A DNA stretch of 64,000 nt from Diplonema papillatum (lineage: Eukaryota > Euglenozoa > Diplonemea > Diplonemida > Diplonemidae). How positions within the stretch are numbered: the stretch's first letter is position 1; every line of letters starts with the position of its first letter. Shown here piece after piece: positions 39,613 through 49,974 of the stretch. The position numbers and the translations under genes were made by a program. The notes beneath the pieces were generated by a model. That model worked only from the letters and a program-made list of their open reading frames with translations, was not told the origin of the DNA and searched no databases. The DNA lies in contig JAPJBO010001143.1 in NCBI GenBank assembly GCA_030068145.1, positions 1-64,000 of the forward strand. Reading direction: 5' to 3'.

Positions 39613-41106
39613 TTATCTGGTCGTAGCTCCTGGTTTGCGGTGTTTAGTTTTGCACCACGGTTTGTGGTGTCGTAGGCTTGTAAATTGTGGTTTGTTCGGA
39701 GTCTGTCCGTCGCTGTGACAGTACGGGCAAATCTCCCTTTTGCCTGCTGAGCTTGCAGGCGTGGTGCTGTGGCGTGGTGGTGTGCGTCGTAGTTTCTTCT
39801 TGCAAAAACGCAGGTGGATGCTCAGGCCGTGAATGCCTTTTATTGCAGTGCCAGTTTTCGTCGTTCGTGTGTGGCAGTTCGGACATTGGAGTGCCTCCGT
39901 GTCGGGCGTGTGGCCCGGAGTAGGCTCTAGGCCACGCATTTCTTCGAGAATTTGTTGGGTTGGCGTGGCAGTGCCGCTGCTCTTGTCGGATGATGGGACG
40001 ACGGTGGTGGATTGAGAGCTGCGTTGTGCGGTTTCGTTCCCCGTGCGCGTTGGGGCCTGAAGTGCGGCGTGCGGTGTTGAGTTTGTCATTGCGTCGTCGT
40101 CGAGGTGGCAGGGAACCGGTTCGTGTACAGGTTCTGTTGGGTCAAACGTATAGAAGAGTACATTCGTACTCTGGTCGGTGTAGCCGCGATTGGCTGAATG
40201 CGTGACGTTGGCGTTGTCGAAGTGTGTCCATCTTGCGTCATTGTATGGGGTATCGTTTAACACGTGTACAGTGTAGTGTCCTGCGTTGTCTCGTCCTGCG
40301 TGGGCAACAACTGCTCTGAGCTTCAGCGGTTGTGCCTGGTTAGGCACCAGCAGCGTTTGGTCAGCTGCAACCGCTTGGCGATTCTCCCTTGTGTGCTGAT
40401 TACGTGTTATGCGTAGAACGAGGCTTCCTTGTATCCTGCTGATGCCGTGTTGCATGGTCGTCTTATTGGAGGTTCCGCACTCGCATCTGTACGTGTCCGG
40501 TTTGTGTGGGGCACAGTGGAAGTCCAGGCATCCTTGTACCGTGCTTGCAACAGGGGCGATGACAGCCATGTCGTTCCAGTGACCGTTCGTGTTGTTGTGC
40601 TTGCATTTGGCACAACGCGTTGTCGTCGAGTACCAGTGTCGTATGGCGTCGAAGTTGTCAGACTCGCCTGGTTGACAGCATGTGTGTTCTGCGTTTTCGT
40701 CTACGATTGACGCGAGTACCACCCTCATTGCTTCCTCAAAGTCGTGTTGTTGGCCCGCTTCGAAGGGATGTTTCAGGTTCTGGTGCAGTCTAACGACGGT
40801 GTCCGGTGTTCTTATCCGCTGTGTCCAGTCGTACGCAGCCAAAGTGCATTCCCCTGTTCTGTGTGCTGCACATGTGACGTATTTCGATATCTGTTCGGCG
40901 AGGTTGGTGGCCGAGATCACGTTAAGTACCGCTTGTAAATAGCATGTATTTACAGCTGACAGGGTTTGCCGCATCGTGGTCTTGGGGTTCCTTGTTCTGG
41001 TAGTTACTCTGTTGGCGGCGAAGGCGGCGATTGCTGCGGCGACGGTGATTGGAGCGACGATGCTTGTAACTCGTTCGGCGACTGTAAGCGGTCTAGGCGG
41101 TTGCAA
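39613..41106 (-). CDS. Ubiquitin-specific protease-like protein (UCH fold) with C-terminal zinc fingers
   Basis: 497 codons without introns. An N-terminal hydrophobic stretch (SIVAPITVAAAIAAFAANRV) could be a membrane anchor. The Cys box is SAVNTCYLQAVLNVISA (catalytic Cys near residue 53). It continues GQQHDFEEAMRVVLASIVDE, a CxxC pair (CAKCKHN) with a later CxC (RCECGTS) typical of the USP zinc ribbon, and the His box AHAGRDNAGHYTVHVLNDTP with ARWTHFDNANVT. The C-terminus has two CxxC…H…C fingers: CPNCHTRTT…GLSIHLRFC and CPYCHSDGQ…SLRHHKPWC. Such fingers with a GLSIH-type core are common in non-LTR retrotransposon ORFs, so this could be a transposon-encoded protease. As a USP it would remove ubiquitin from proteins. 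It lies between the two captured helicase fragments. Confidence 0.7.
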   Translation of the reverse strand: MQPPRPLTVAERVTSIVAPITVAAAIAAFAANRVTTRTRNPKTTMRQTLSAVNTCYLQAVLNVISATNLAEQISKYVTCAAHRTGECTLAAYDWTQRIRTPDTVVRLHQNLKHPFEAGQQHDFEEAMRVVLASIVDENAEHTCCQPGESDNFDAIRHWYSTTTRCAKCKHNNTNGHWNDMAVIAPVASTVQGCLDFHCAPHKPDTYRCECGTSNKTTMQHGISRIQGSLVLRITRNQHTRENRQAVAADQTLLVPNQAQPLKLRAVVAHAGRDNAGHYTVHVLNDTPYNDARWTHFDNANVTHSANRGYTDQSTNVLFYTFDPTEPVHEPVPCHLDDDAMTNSTPHAALQAPTRTGNETAQRSSQSTTVVPSSDKSSGTATPTQQILEEMRGLEPTPGHTPDTEALQCPNCHTRTTKTGTAIKGIHGLSIHLRFCKKKLRRTPPRHSTTPASSAGKREICPYCHSDGQTPNKPQFTSLRHHKPWCKTKHRKPGATTR

Positions 41107-41159
41107 GGGCTGCGAGTTGCGGGAAGACGGTTCGCTGGCTAAGTTTTTGTATAAGCGCC

Positions 41160-41335
41160 TGCTTTTTTTTTTTTGTAGGAAACGTGCTGTAGCCCACGCG
41201 AAACACAGGTGAATCTAGGTTCAGTGGCACAAGAAAGACCCACCTTGGAGTAGTATTGTTTCTCCCCTCCAGCCTGGCACAAGGCAGCCCCTCGAGTATT
41301 CTTTCGGAATAGGTTCACCATTCGTCAAACGCTGG
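41160..41335 (-). repeat. Dispersed repeat family A, copy joined to captured helicase fragment
   Basis: Inverse orientation, lacking part of the GCTTACGCCC stretch; starts at a T-run (41162-41174). Followed by the same linker and helicase fragment as at 38.6 kb. Confidence 0.85.
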
Positions 41336-41364
41336 CGGTGTGGTACTTAAATTTACTTATTATT

Positions 41365-41645
41365 TCAGGGTCTCTCTCCAGTTGGTCGTTGAGATGATTT
41401 CTCTGGGTGTCCTCTGGTCCCGCGTCTTCTTCTCCTTAGCCGCTGCTTCCTTGCGCTGCTCGATGACCGTGCGCTGCTCTGCAAGGCGTGCGAGGGCTTC
41501 GGTCGCCTTCCGCTCCTTCTCTTTGCGCGCCTCCGACTTCTCGAACGCGCTGCTTCTTCGACTTGTGCCACTTCAGCACCAGAGGGTCCGACGTCGCCGC
41601 CGCGGCCCGGCTGCCGCCTGGCGCTTCTTGTTTCTGCCTTTAGCC
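41365..41645 (-). pseudogene. Second captured copy of helicase exon 1, frameshifted
   Basis: Same 3' junction as the copy at 38794 (GAGATGATTTCTCTGGGTG on the plus strand, then CTTCTTCTCC). It has lost bases in the KKQRAFEKSE region and in the Ala-rich start, so the frame is broken. The flank GTTCTTTCGTTGATGG is kept. Confidence 0.8.
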
Positions 41646-41719
41646 ATGTTCTTTCGTTGATGGTCTCCCTTTTTTTACGCCCCGGTGTGGGTTGTGGAAA
41701 AATATAACTCCAAAAATTA

Positions 41720-41815
41720 GTATTTTGTTTGTGCGCACTAGCGGAACTCACCTGCTTTGGTAAGTTTCATGTAGTACGCTGCCAACTACTAATTTTTAGT
41801 ACCAACAATGCATTG
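41720..41815 (+). repeat. Short dispersed element containing the piggyBac target site
   Basis: TTTGTTTGTGCGCACTAGCG, GGAACTCACCTGC, GTAGTACGCTGCCAACTACT and TTTTTAGTACC. Parts recur at 26390-26430, 33125-33200, 47265-47345 and 51150-51215. Confidence 0.65.
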
Positions 41816-41819
41816 TTAA

Positions 41820-44635
41820 CCCAACTCCGACCAACCGGACATATATGTCCGGTTTAATCTGGATTTTTCTGTAGGGGTGCTCAGGAGGCGCCAAAAAATT
41901 CCCAAAAATATGGAATTCACCCATTTCGAGCAAATCTTTTCATTGCCGCCCTCGAATGTCAAAAATTCGTCAGCAATGACGATTGAAACCAAGTGGCGAG
42001 ATTGGGGAAACCCCCGGAAAACCGGCTTTTTCAATGCCTTGTCATCAACAGTCGAAACAATCCAGGAACTTGGGCAGTGAAAAGTACAAAATGTCTGGAA
42101 GGAAGCGGGCGGCCACGGATATGGAGAGTGTGGGGTCGACAGAAGAAGAGGACAACGAGGAAGCAGAAGAGGTGGAAGAGGAAGAGGACGAGGAAGAAGA
42201 AGAGGATGAAGAAGAGGAAGAGGATGACGATGACGACAACAACAGGTCGGGAAGGACAGTGCGCGAACAAGTGCATCATCTCGACGCCACCGCGCTTGGG
42301 CGGGTGACAGTGGTCGACTCTTGCGGGAACTGGGACAGGCAACGGTCGCGACGTGAGTTCGGCGGTATCCGGGGTGTGACACTGCAGCTGCGTGACGAGC
42401 AGAGCGGGGTGGAGTGCGGGTACATCGCACTCATGCGAGCGATGGAGGGAAGTTTTGCGATGCCATCGGCATTGAACATTCTCAGCTTCGCCCGCGAACA
42501 TTTCGACGTGCGTTGCAGGAGTGTGGCACGCTTACCGGAGCTGGACACTTATCAGGTATCGAGCTTCTGCCTCCAACACGGTATCGGATTCCAGCCCAAT
42601 CCGGAGACAGTGTACACAGCGCTGTACAACTGGGCCGTGCTGAGAGGAACCGGCTCAGTCGAGCGAGGCGAAGACCGACCCCACCCGGCCAACGTCGTGT
42701 TCCTGGCCAACCCGCGGGTTCAGAGCGGTGATCTCGGCCACTTTATGAACATTTTTTTTGGCGAGCCACCAAAAGAACAGGCGCCGAAGTCCTCCGCAAA
42801 GCCTGCACCGAAGCGCCCCGGCCGGCCACCAAAAGAACAGGCGCCGAAGCCCTCCGCAAAGCCTGCACCGAAGCGCCCCGGCCGACCACGAAAAGGACCG
42901 GCACAGAAGCCCCCCGCAAACCCAGCACCGCGAGGCCGCCCACCGAATACTGAGAGCGCTGCGGTCAAGGCAGCAGGTGCAGCGATCAAGTCCTTGTCGT
43001 GGAGCAGCAAAGTCGAGCCCAACCTCGAATTCCCTTTCAACGCCAAGAAGACCGGACCGAATCCGTCCTACGACCTTGATGAGGATTCCTCCCCCACTGA
43101 CATCTTCAGATGCATGTTCACCGACCTGGTGGTCACCCAGATCATTGGGCACATGAGTGTGTATGCTGCAGGGAAAGAGGGTATCTCGTACGAAGCACCC
43201 GATATTGCGGAATTTCTTCGCTGGTGTGCTGTCACATACGCGATGGGGTTGTCCGTGAAACAGGATCTCTACTCGTACTGGTCCGTGGACCCTATCGAAC
43301 AATGCGCGTTTTTTTCTGAAACCATGTCCAGGAAAAGGTGGCACGATATTCACAGGACGCTGCACTTCACAGACCCCCTCAGTGGAAAGAAGGAACACCC
43401 GGACCGACTCATCAAGATAAGAGATATTTTCCAGCTTGTGTCTCTCCAATGGCGGGATGTCTATGCTCCCGATAAAGAACTTAGCTTTGATGAGTCGATC
43501 ATCAAGTACAAAGGTCGTGTCAGCTTCAAGCAATACATGCCCATGAAACGGCATCGATTCGGTTTGAAGTGTTTTGTTCTGGCTGAGTCACAGACTGGTT
43601 ACACATTGGTATCGTCAGTGTATACCGGTAAGATTGACACGGATACTAACCCTGGCCCCGTGAACGTTGGTGAGCGTGAACTTCTTGCAGCTGCGGCTCT
43701 GTATGCATACTCAGGAAGGCACATGTACATGGACAACTACTACACAAGCATTCCCCTCATGCTAAAATTATACACCTTGGGATTCCACGCGGCCGGAACT
43801 GTCCGCAAAAATCGGAACGGGATCCCACTTTTTAGCAAGTCCCAAAAGAAGCGCGGCCGCCCATCCCAAGCGGATAAGGCTGCGGCCCCGAAACGCGGCC
43901 ATTGCCAGTATCGCCAAAGTTCGCCGATCACGTTCTTGGAGTGGGTTGACAAGCGTGAAGTCCGCATGTTGTCAACACTCCCCATTGGAACAACAATGAC
44001 CGAGCTTGAGCGTCGCTGCAAGGGGGGAAAGCGGTTGAAGGTCAGTAAGCCAGACATCGTGGTTGCTTACAACAAACACATGGGGGGGGTAGATCGCTGC
44101 GACCAGTACCTTGCCCGGGCGACACGATTCATGCAGGGCAAACGATGGTATATGAAAGTCTTCTTTTATTTGCTCGAAGTGTCTGCGTTGAACAGTTTTA
44201 TCTTGTACAAGCGTCTTGGTAAGAATCGCGGGTCCTTACCCTTCAAGGACTTCAGAAAAGAGCTCATCCGCGGGTTACTTGCTGACAACCGCAGTACTGA
44301 GGACTTCAGCCCCGGAACGCGCACACCTCGGGCTAGCGACCACCCGTTCTTCTCTTTTGCTCAAGCCCAACCTAGGAAGGAAATCTAAACCACGCGAGAA
44401 AACAAAAGATTGTCAAGGTTGCGGTGAAACGTTGTCGACGAATTAGAGACGGTCATAAGCGAGAAGACGATGACAGACTAGTGCAACATCATGTCAAAAT
44501 TTCGCCTTCCAAGGGCGGCAATGGAAAGATATGCTTCGAAATCGCAAAATTCCAGCCCCAGAATGCCCAAAAGAGCGAAGGCACTCTATAAAAATGAAAA
44601 ATAGGAAAAAGTGGAAATTAAGGGTCGGAGTTGGG
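41820..44635 (+). mobile_element. Complete piggyBac-superfamily DNA transposon
   Basis: 2,816 bp bounded by TTAA at 41816-41819 and 44636-44639, with terminal inverted repeats CCCAACTCCGACC at both ends. A single intact transposase ORF lies inside. An AT-rich palindrome (CCGGACATATATGTCCGG) follows the left TIR. TTAA duplication and CCC-initial termini are the established signature of piggyBac. The intact ORF and matching ends suggest potential for mobility. Confidence 0.95.
42091..44388 (+). CDS. piggyBac transposase with extra N-terminal cysteine-peptidase-like domain and AT-hooks
   Basis: 766 codons from ATG 42091 (MSGRKRAATDMES, A at −3); an in-frame ATG at 41983 is less likely. Order: a Glu/Asp run; a domain of about 150 residues with VVDSCGNWDRQRSRREFGGI, LRDEQSGVECGYIALMRAME and SGDLGHFMNIFFGE; three AT-hook-like Pro/Lys/Arg segments (KRPGRPPKEQ, KRPGRPRKGP); then the DDE transposase with candidate catalytic Asp residues in KELSFDESIIKYKGR, HMYMDNYYTSIPL and EWVDKREVRMLST, and the conserved VVAYNKHMGGVDRCDQYLAR. 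A basic KKRGRPSQAD insert lies before the third Asp. I see no Cys-rich C-terminal finger, which many piggyBac proteins have. The extra domain recurs alone at 55763. Confidence 0.9.
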   Translation: MSGRKRAATDMESVGSTEEEDNEEAEEVEEEEDEEEEEDEEEEEDDDDDNNRSGRTVREQVHHLDATALGRVTVVDSCGNWDRQRSRREFGGIRGVTLQLRDEQSGVECGYIALMRAMEGSFAMPSALNILSFAREHFDVRCRSVARLPELDTYQVSSFCLQHGIGFQPNPETVYTALYNWAVLRGTGSVERGEDRPHPANVVFLANPRVQSGDLGHFMNIFFGEPPKEQAPKSSAKPAPKRPGRPPKEQAPKPSAKPAPKRPGRPRKGPAQKPPANPAPRGRPPNTESAAVKAAGAAIKSLSWSSKVEPNLEFPFNAKKTGPNPSYDLDEDSSPTDIFRCMFTDLVVTQIIGHMSVYAAGKEGISYEAPDIAEFLRWCAVTYAMGLSVKQDLYSYWSVDPIEQCAFFSETMSRKRWHDIHRTLHFTDPLSGKKEHPDRLIKIRDIFQLVSLQWRDVYAPDKELSFDESIIKYKGRVSFKQYMPMKRHRFGLKCFVLAESQTGYTLVSSVYTGKIDTDTNPGPVNVGERELLAAAALYAYSGRHMYMDNYYTSIPLMLKLYTLGFHAAGTVRKNRNGIPLFSKSQKKRGRPSQADKAAAPKRGHCQYRQSSPITFLEWVDKREVRMLSTLPIGTTMTELERRCKGGKRLKVSKPDIVVAYNKHMGGVDRCDQYLARATRFMQGKRWYMKVFFYLLEVSALNSFILYKRLGKNRGSLPFKDFRKELIRGLLADNRSTEDFSPGTRTPRASDHPFFSFAQAQPRKEI

Positions 44636-44639
44636 TTAA

Positions 44640-45100
44640 CACAATAAAAATACGATGTGGCCCTAACTAAACATACGACATGGCATAGGCCCATCAAAGC
44701 TAGCCGTCCCAACTAAAGATACGACATGGCCCTAGCAACTGCGCGTTCCTCTACCCCCAAAGCTATCTGTGACCCAGCGAAAGATACGCACTAGCAACTG
44801 ACGTGTTCTTCTATGACCCAACTAACGATACGACACGGCAAGGCCACACTGCTACTGCTAGTGATGCACCGCTGCATGCTGTACTGCTAGTGCACCTACT
44901 ACGTGTAGAGGATGGTAGCATGTATCCCACGTGCACTGCGGCGGTGTTCGGCATAAAAGCCACTTGTTATTCCCCCGCCCGCCAAGTACGCGAAAGAATG
45001 CAGGAGTAAACGGCACGGGAAACCAGCTCAGAGAAGACAAAAGCGCAGCGCTCGTTTACGTGCCTGGTGGTGGTGGTGGTGGTGGTGGTGGTGGTGGGGA
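44640..45100. other. No gene; short repeats
   Basis: ACATACGACATGGC-like sequence is repeated several times (44670-44840). A (GGT)n tract lies at 45062-45098. Confidence 0.6.
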
Positions 45101-45104
45101 TCAA

Positions 45105-45230
45105 GACAGGCGCTTCGGTTTGCTTGTAAGTGCGGGTCGTCGATCGTTCCCCCTATACCCTGTGTGTCATTTATCAGGTTCGGAATTCTGATCAAACCCA
45201 ACAAAACACGCTGGCCCACGTCCTTGTAGC
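45105..45230 (+). repeat. Short hairpin element of the A-repeat type
   Basis: GACAGGCGCTTCGGTTTGC, GTCGTCGATCG, ATTCTGATCAAACCCAAC and AACACGCTGGCCCACGTCC. Confidence 0.6.
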
Positions 45231-45269
45231 GTTTATTGTGGCTTAGAGGTTCGGTGTTTTATTAGACTT

Positions 45270-45560
45270 GGAAAATACTCGAGGGACTGCTTTGTGCTCA
45301 TTTCGAAGGAGGCTAGAGGAGGAGAAAACACCTACAATACAGTGGGTCCGTGTTGTTGAACGCCTACGCCCGCCACTAAACCCAGATTCACCTGTGTTTC
45401 GTGTGGGCTACAGCACATTTACCTCCTTTGAGATTGGAATATTGTTGCGATAGTGGGGAGTCACCAGCATGCCGATAGGTACCACACTATAACCTTTGAG
45501 ATTTCGCAACTGGCAGTCTCTTCAAGTATTTCCTACAAGCAGCAGGGGTGCTTGTACAAG
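45270..45560 (+). repeat. Dispersed repeat family A, copy with internal insertion
   Basis: ACTCGAGGGACTGC to CTTGTACAAG. About 60 bases (45440-45500, GATAGTGGGGAGTCACCAG) are inserted between CCTCCTTTGA and the CAACTGGCAGTC part. Confidence 0.75.
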
Positions 45561-46344
45561 AAGAAAGAAATTGTTAGCCTGCACGATTACACTGAAAGGC
45601 AGCCCGCAAGATTGTTCGTACTAAGAAAGCGTGTCGTTCCTGCAACCCGGGGGGGCACATCAGAGAGCGAGGCAAGTGTTGTGCGCCCTTTCCTGAAGCA
45701 GTGGGATCGCCGTAAGTGTGTAAATCGACGCGCACCGGTGCATCGTCGGGTGTTAATTAATTGTGGTGCGCCCAAGAATCATCCAGGACACGATAACAAA
45801 AAAGCCAAGTGAAAGCAGGAGAAAGATGCGTTGTGTGTTGTGTTGCGTGTGTGGTGGCGTTGTTTGTTTGCGTTTTGGCGTTGTGTTTTGTGTAATGGGT
45901 GCTGCGTGTTGTGTGCAGTGTAGTCTGTAATGTGTAACGTGCTGTGAACTGGAGGGGACGCTGATGCTCCATAGAGCTTCCAAGAACTCAGGCGCGCGCA
46001 AGTACAGAGAGTCGCAGTCGTTGCTGGCTTCCCCTTCCTGGAGAGGCAGAAGCACATCGAGAACAAGAACACCGATGGAGAAACAAACTGGCGGGAGGGG
46101 GGGAAAGGTCAGCCGAGCTCACGGGGTGGCAAAGGCCCTGATTTGGTTCGCACCAGCACGTGCGAACCAAAACCAGCCAGCACAAGTTGGGCCATCCCGC
46201 CACCGATCCTTTACAACTACACGCCGACTGGCTGAGCAGCAAGGTAAACTGCGGGGGATAACTTAGAAGAGAGCAGGGACAGGATATCTGAATAAAGGCG
46301 AGTTCTTGTCCCGCATCCAGGAACACGGCACAAGAGCCGAAAAG
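45561..46344. other. No gene seen
   Basis: A G/T-rich stretch (45835-45945) is built of GTTGTGTTGCGTGTG-like sequence. Nothing is recognised as coding. Confidence 0.4.
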
Positions 46345-46560
46345 GAAAAAAGAAAGGGGAAAAAGGCCGCTCCGGGTCCAGGAACGTGACGGCCAACCAC
46401 AGCTTGCAAAGCTTGAGTCGGAGGCAGCACAGTGCCACAACCCGTCCGCTCTGCCCTGTGGCTGACCGTCTCGACGAGCTTGTGTTCAGCGCAAGCGCCA
46501 AGCCCCAAGCTTGGCTCCCGTGCAGCAGGCGTTCCCTCCCACATGGTACCCACAAGAGCC
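46345..46560 (+). repeat. Dispersed repeat family G, second copy
   Basis: Matches 36690-36975 in helicase intron 1 with small insertions (GCAAAGCTTGAGTCGG, TTGTGTTCAGCGCAAGCG). Confidence 0.75.
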
Positions 46561-46839
46561 GAAACAAAGAAAGACGAGCATCCGTCTCGAAGACGTGGAC
46601 GCTAAATAATTGAACAAACCCACCCGGGCACGCAGAAAACCGAGCCCTTCATTGTGAGAACCTTTGTAAGACTCCTTTTTGAAAGCCAGCATGGGCTTTC
46701 TTAGGCTGCCAAGCACACTTTGACCTGATATTAAAGCATCTACAAACCCAGCTGTGAGTTCCAAGTTTCTCTGAAGCACTCTCTGCTCCAAACCACAACA
46801 TTTCTGCCGAGCAAGAGGGGGTCGTCCAATAAAGACCGG

Positions 46840-47220
46840 CGCCCAGCGAGACTTGAAGCAGGTTAAAGTTCGGGTAACAGTAAGGTTCGGGCGGAGCTCA
46901 GTTCTGAAGAGCCGGTCACTGGCAGCACAGGCGCGAAAGGGGAGAATAGCTCAGCTGGAAAGCAAGATGCAGAACTTCCACTGTGCAAACAGGGCGCAAC
47001 TGCTTCCGTGGTGCAGAATGAAGAAGGTGGACGGACTAGTGGCGCTGAAAGTGGACGGTCCGACAGACCCGCATGTCGCCGAATGGCGAGAACGCAAGCC
47101 AACTGCCGTGCAACTTTCTCCGAAAACCTGAGGCGTCTTGTTACCAAGACAGGTAAAGCGCAGCGAAGTTCGACGAATCACTCACTCGGCACGAAGACCA
47201 AGGGGTTAACAGTTAGGACT
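46840..47220 (+). other. Unassigned open stretch
   Basis: One frame reads VLKSRSLAAQARKGRIAQLE and a later one GRTSGAESGRSDRPACRRMA. They may be remnants of a transposon gene. No family is recognised and the frame is not conserved. Confidence 0.2.
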
Positions 47221-47629
47221 TTTTTCGAAGTTCCCGGCCTGCCGTGTGGGACGATAAAAACGGATCTGGCGCTTCCTTTGTTTGTGCGCACTTCCTTCAA
47301 ACCTGTTTTGTTCATCTAACGGGAGGGAGGATAGTACGCTGCCATCGATCGGTTTTTGTTCTTGACAAATTGCATTTGTTAGACACACCAACAGGGGTTC
47401 GGGCAGAAAGAAGCTGGCAAAGTACGAATCGGGAAAATCTTAGTTTAATGTTTAGGCAGGGCACTGCAAGGGCAGTTTGGAGAGGAGCGGTCTGAGCAGA
47501 AAGATTCTGGCAAAGTGCAAATGAACGATATGAGATCGCTCTTCCTACAAGCAATAGCAGTAGGTTTGCACGTTACACAGAGCCCGAGTTTGTGGTGAGT
47601 GGCGACTCTTGTAGAATGTGATCATCCGG

Positions 47630-48300
47630 GACTACCTAATTCCCCGTTGCACCGGATTTCGGTCCTTGAAGCCACACACAAGGCGGACCATCATCAACGC
47701 GGAACTTGAGTGTCTGCAGACAGGACAGAAGTGTGAGTCTGGTCTGCCAGGCGGCTGTTCGAAACCTGGGACACCACCCCCCCCAAAAATGGGGCTGGGT
47801 GTCCCAGGTTTTACCCGGTTCGGCATTTTTTTTTTTTCGGAGTTTGCGACTTTGCGTACTTTGCAGAATATCGCGACCCTGGTGCTTGCCCGCACCTTGG
47901 GGTGCTCAATACGACCCCTAGATGCCGCTGTCATGGGAAGCTGCAGGACCACCACTGGTGCAGTCACGCAGGTGACTACCTGGGAGACCCCCCGGGTGTC
48001 CCGGTCTGTCATTTACCCGTTCCAGCTTTAGTCCAGTTCAACATTATTCCAATTACGGTATACCGCGGGCTCGATTTCTCTCCCCAGGCACCTGCACACG
48101 GCCTACGGCGGTGGCTGGCGTCGATGAGAACACTCAGCTTGCCGTCTGATTGCGGTTCGCGTACAAAATACCCAAGAATTCAAAGTACTCACTTGTGAAA
48201 TGACAGGTACAGGCTTATCCTTGTACACAGACACGGGGTGTACAGGGGAACTACGAGCTAACGCCAGGGGGACGAAGGGTGAGGGGCTGGGAAGCTAATC
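47630..48300. repeat. Partial family B repeat and unassigned sequence
   Basis: 47640-47770 matches family B (CCGGATTTCGGTCC, GTGTCTGCAGACAGGAC, GGCGGCTGTTCG). 47770-48050 contains two related segments around CCTGGGACACCACC and GACCACCACTGGTGCAG. No coding signal. Confidence 0.55.
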
Positions 48301-48602
48301 GCACTAAATGCACTATGTTAGACTGTTTCGAGTTTTAAGGATTCGTGTTTTACTTTTAGTTATGAGCCAGTCCACCCCTGTTTGCTGGAAGTGCATCGAA
48401 CTGCCTGCTGCTGGGAGTCTGCTGCTGCTGCCGGAAGAGAAGTGCCCAGCGCCGCCCGTGAAGGCGAAGGCAAGGGTCGCAGAAGCGTGCAAACCGGAAA
48501 GAGTCACAAAGCGACCGCGGCGAAGACGATGATTCGAATGAGCAAACGCCAGAAGCACGACGCTGTACGATCGAAGAGGTAGTCACCCAGTGGCTAATAA
48601 TG

Positions 48603-48985
48603 CAGGGCAGATACTCTGCATCCTAACCTCAACTGCTGCTTGCTACCACAGTCTATCAGCCGTCGATGCAGAGTATCGCCACAGATTCTTTGCATTCTAA
48701 CCCAATTTATCAGCCGTCTATCGCAGGTTATCATGCGCGGAGTACAGAATAACGCAATGCGCCACGTGCAGGACGACGACGGAATGCTGTATCAACCATC
48801 ATCACGGATGCCTCGACCACGGCAACGTGCGAGCACTGCAGGAGGCACACGGCGCATTGCGTTATTCTGTACTCCGCGCATGATAGCCTGCGATAGACGG
48901 CTGATAAATTGGGTTAGAATGCAAAGAATCTGTGGCGATGCTCTGCATCGACGGCTGATAGACTAGTTGAGGTTAGGATGCGGAG
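48603..48985. repeat. Long fold-back element
   Basis: Two arms of about 130-140 bp (48610-48771 and 48849-48985) are inverted copies of each other: GATGCAGAGTATCGCCACAG against CTGTGGCGATGCTCTGCATC, CGCGGAGTACAGAATAACGC against GCGTTATTCTGTACTCCGCG. The loop is about 80 bases. No ORF. Confidence 0.9.
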
Positions 48986-49970
48986 TATCCAATATACCCA
49001 TCCGAAAGCAGCTGAGGACAAAGTGCGAAACCCGGTCTCGAGAGCGAAGACGAAGAAGCGACGATCAACCTCGGCAGCTCCACAGAAGACAACACGGCCG
49101 TCGCCCAAGCGCCGTAAGGAAGCAACTATCGACGCGCAACCGATGAAGCTGGACGAGCAGTCGAAGGAGAAGCGAAGCATCAAACGCGCGCTGAACGCGA
49201 CGACCAAGTCGAGCGGAAGAGGCGAAAGCATGATGACATCACGTGCGAAGAGATAACCGCGACGCCGGCGATGCAGAATATCGCCCCAGATTGTTTGCAT
49301 TCTAACCCAAACTAACCCGAACGGAACGCGAACGGGCGAGCCCCGACCCCGCGATGACACCGTCACCAGCAAGGAAGGCATCTGTGCCGGCAAAGCGAAG
49401 ACGAAGGATGACGACCCCCCCAACGGAAGAACAAGTGCCCAGCGCCACCCGCGAAAGCGAAGGCAGGAATCGCAGAAGCAAGCACACCGGCAAGGAAGGG
49501 AAGAGTCGCAAAAGCGACCACGCGCAAGACGATGATTCGGAAAAAGTGCAAACGCCAGGTTTCTTGTCACTCAAACCAGACTGGACCGAGGAAAATCTGA
49601 CGAATCAGAGATTCCCCGATGCCAGAGATTGTATCGTGTCAAGCCTAGATTGATGCATGATCATTCTATTCATTCTTCGGCTTTCAAAGGGGCAGTCCTC
49701 GATCGTATCTCTACGACCGATAGCTTTCCTCGATTGCCTTTTTTGTATTTCACCATCGTAGAAGCACGACACGGTGCGATCGAAGAAGTAGTAGTGTCCT
49801 ACTGATGAATGCAGGCCATCGCTACAGATATTCCTATTTTCTGCCTTCTAACGTCAACAATTATAGTCTATCACACTCCATCCGCCGGGGGGCCGACTGG
49901 CTCAATTTTGCTATATATTTCTGCCAAGTGGCACCGAGGTGCCAAGGCTGGCTGAAGTTCACAGCGGCGC
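48986..49970. other. No intact gene; related Ala/Lys/Arg-rich stretches
   Basis: 48420-48600 and 49350-49560 share AAGTGCCCAGCGCC, GGCGAAGGCAAGG/GCGAAGGCAGG and AAGACGATGATTCG, and look like diverged copies of one former coding segment. 49555-49615 matches 10425-10485. Confidence 0.45.
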
Positions 49971-49974
49971 TTGC

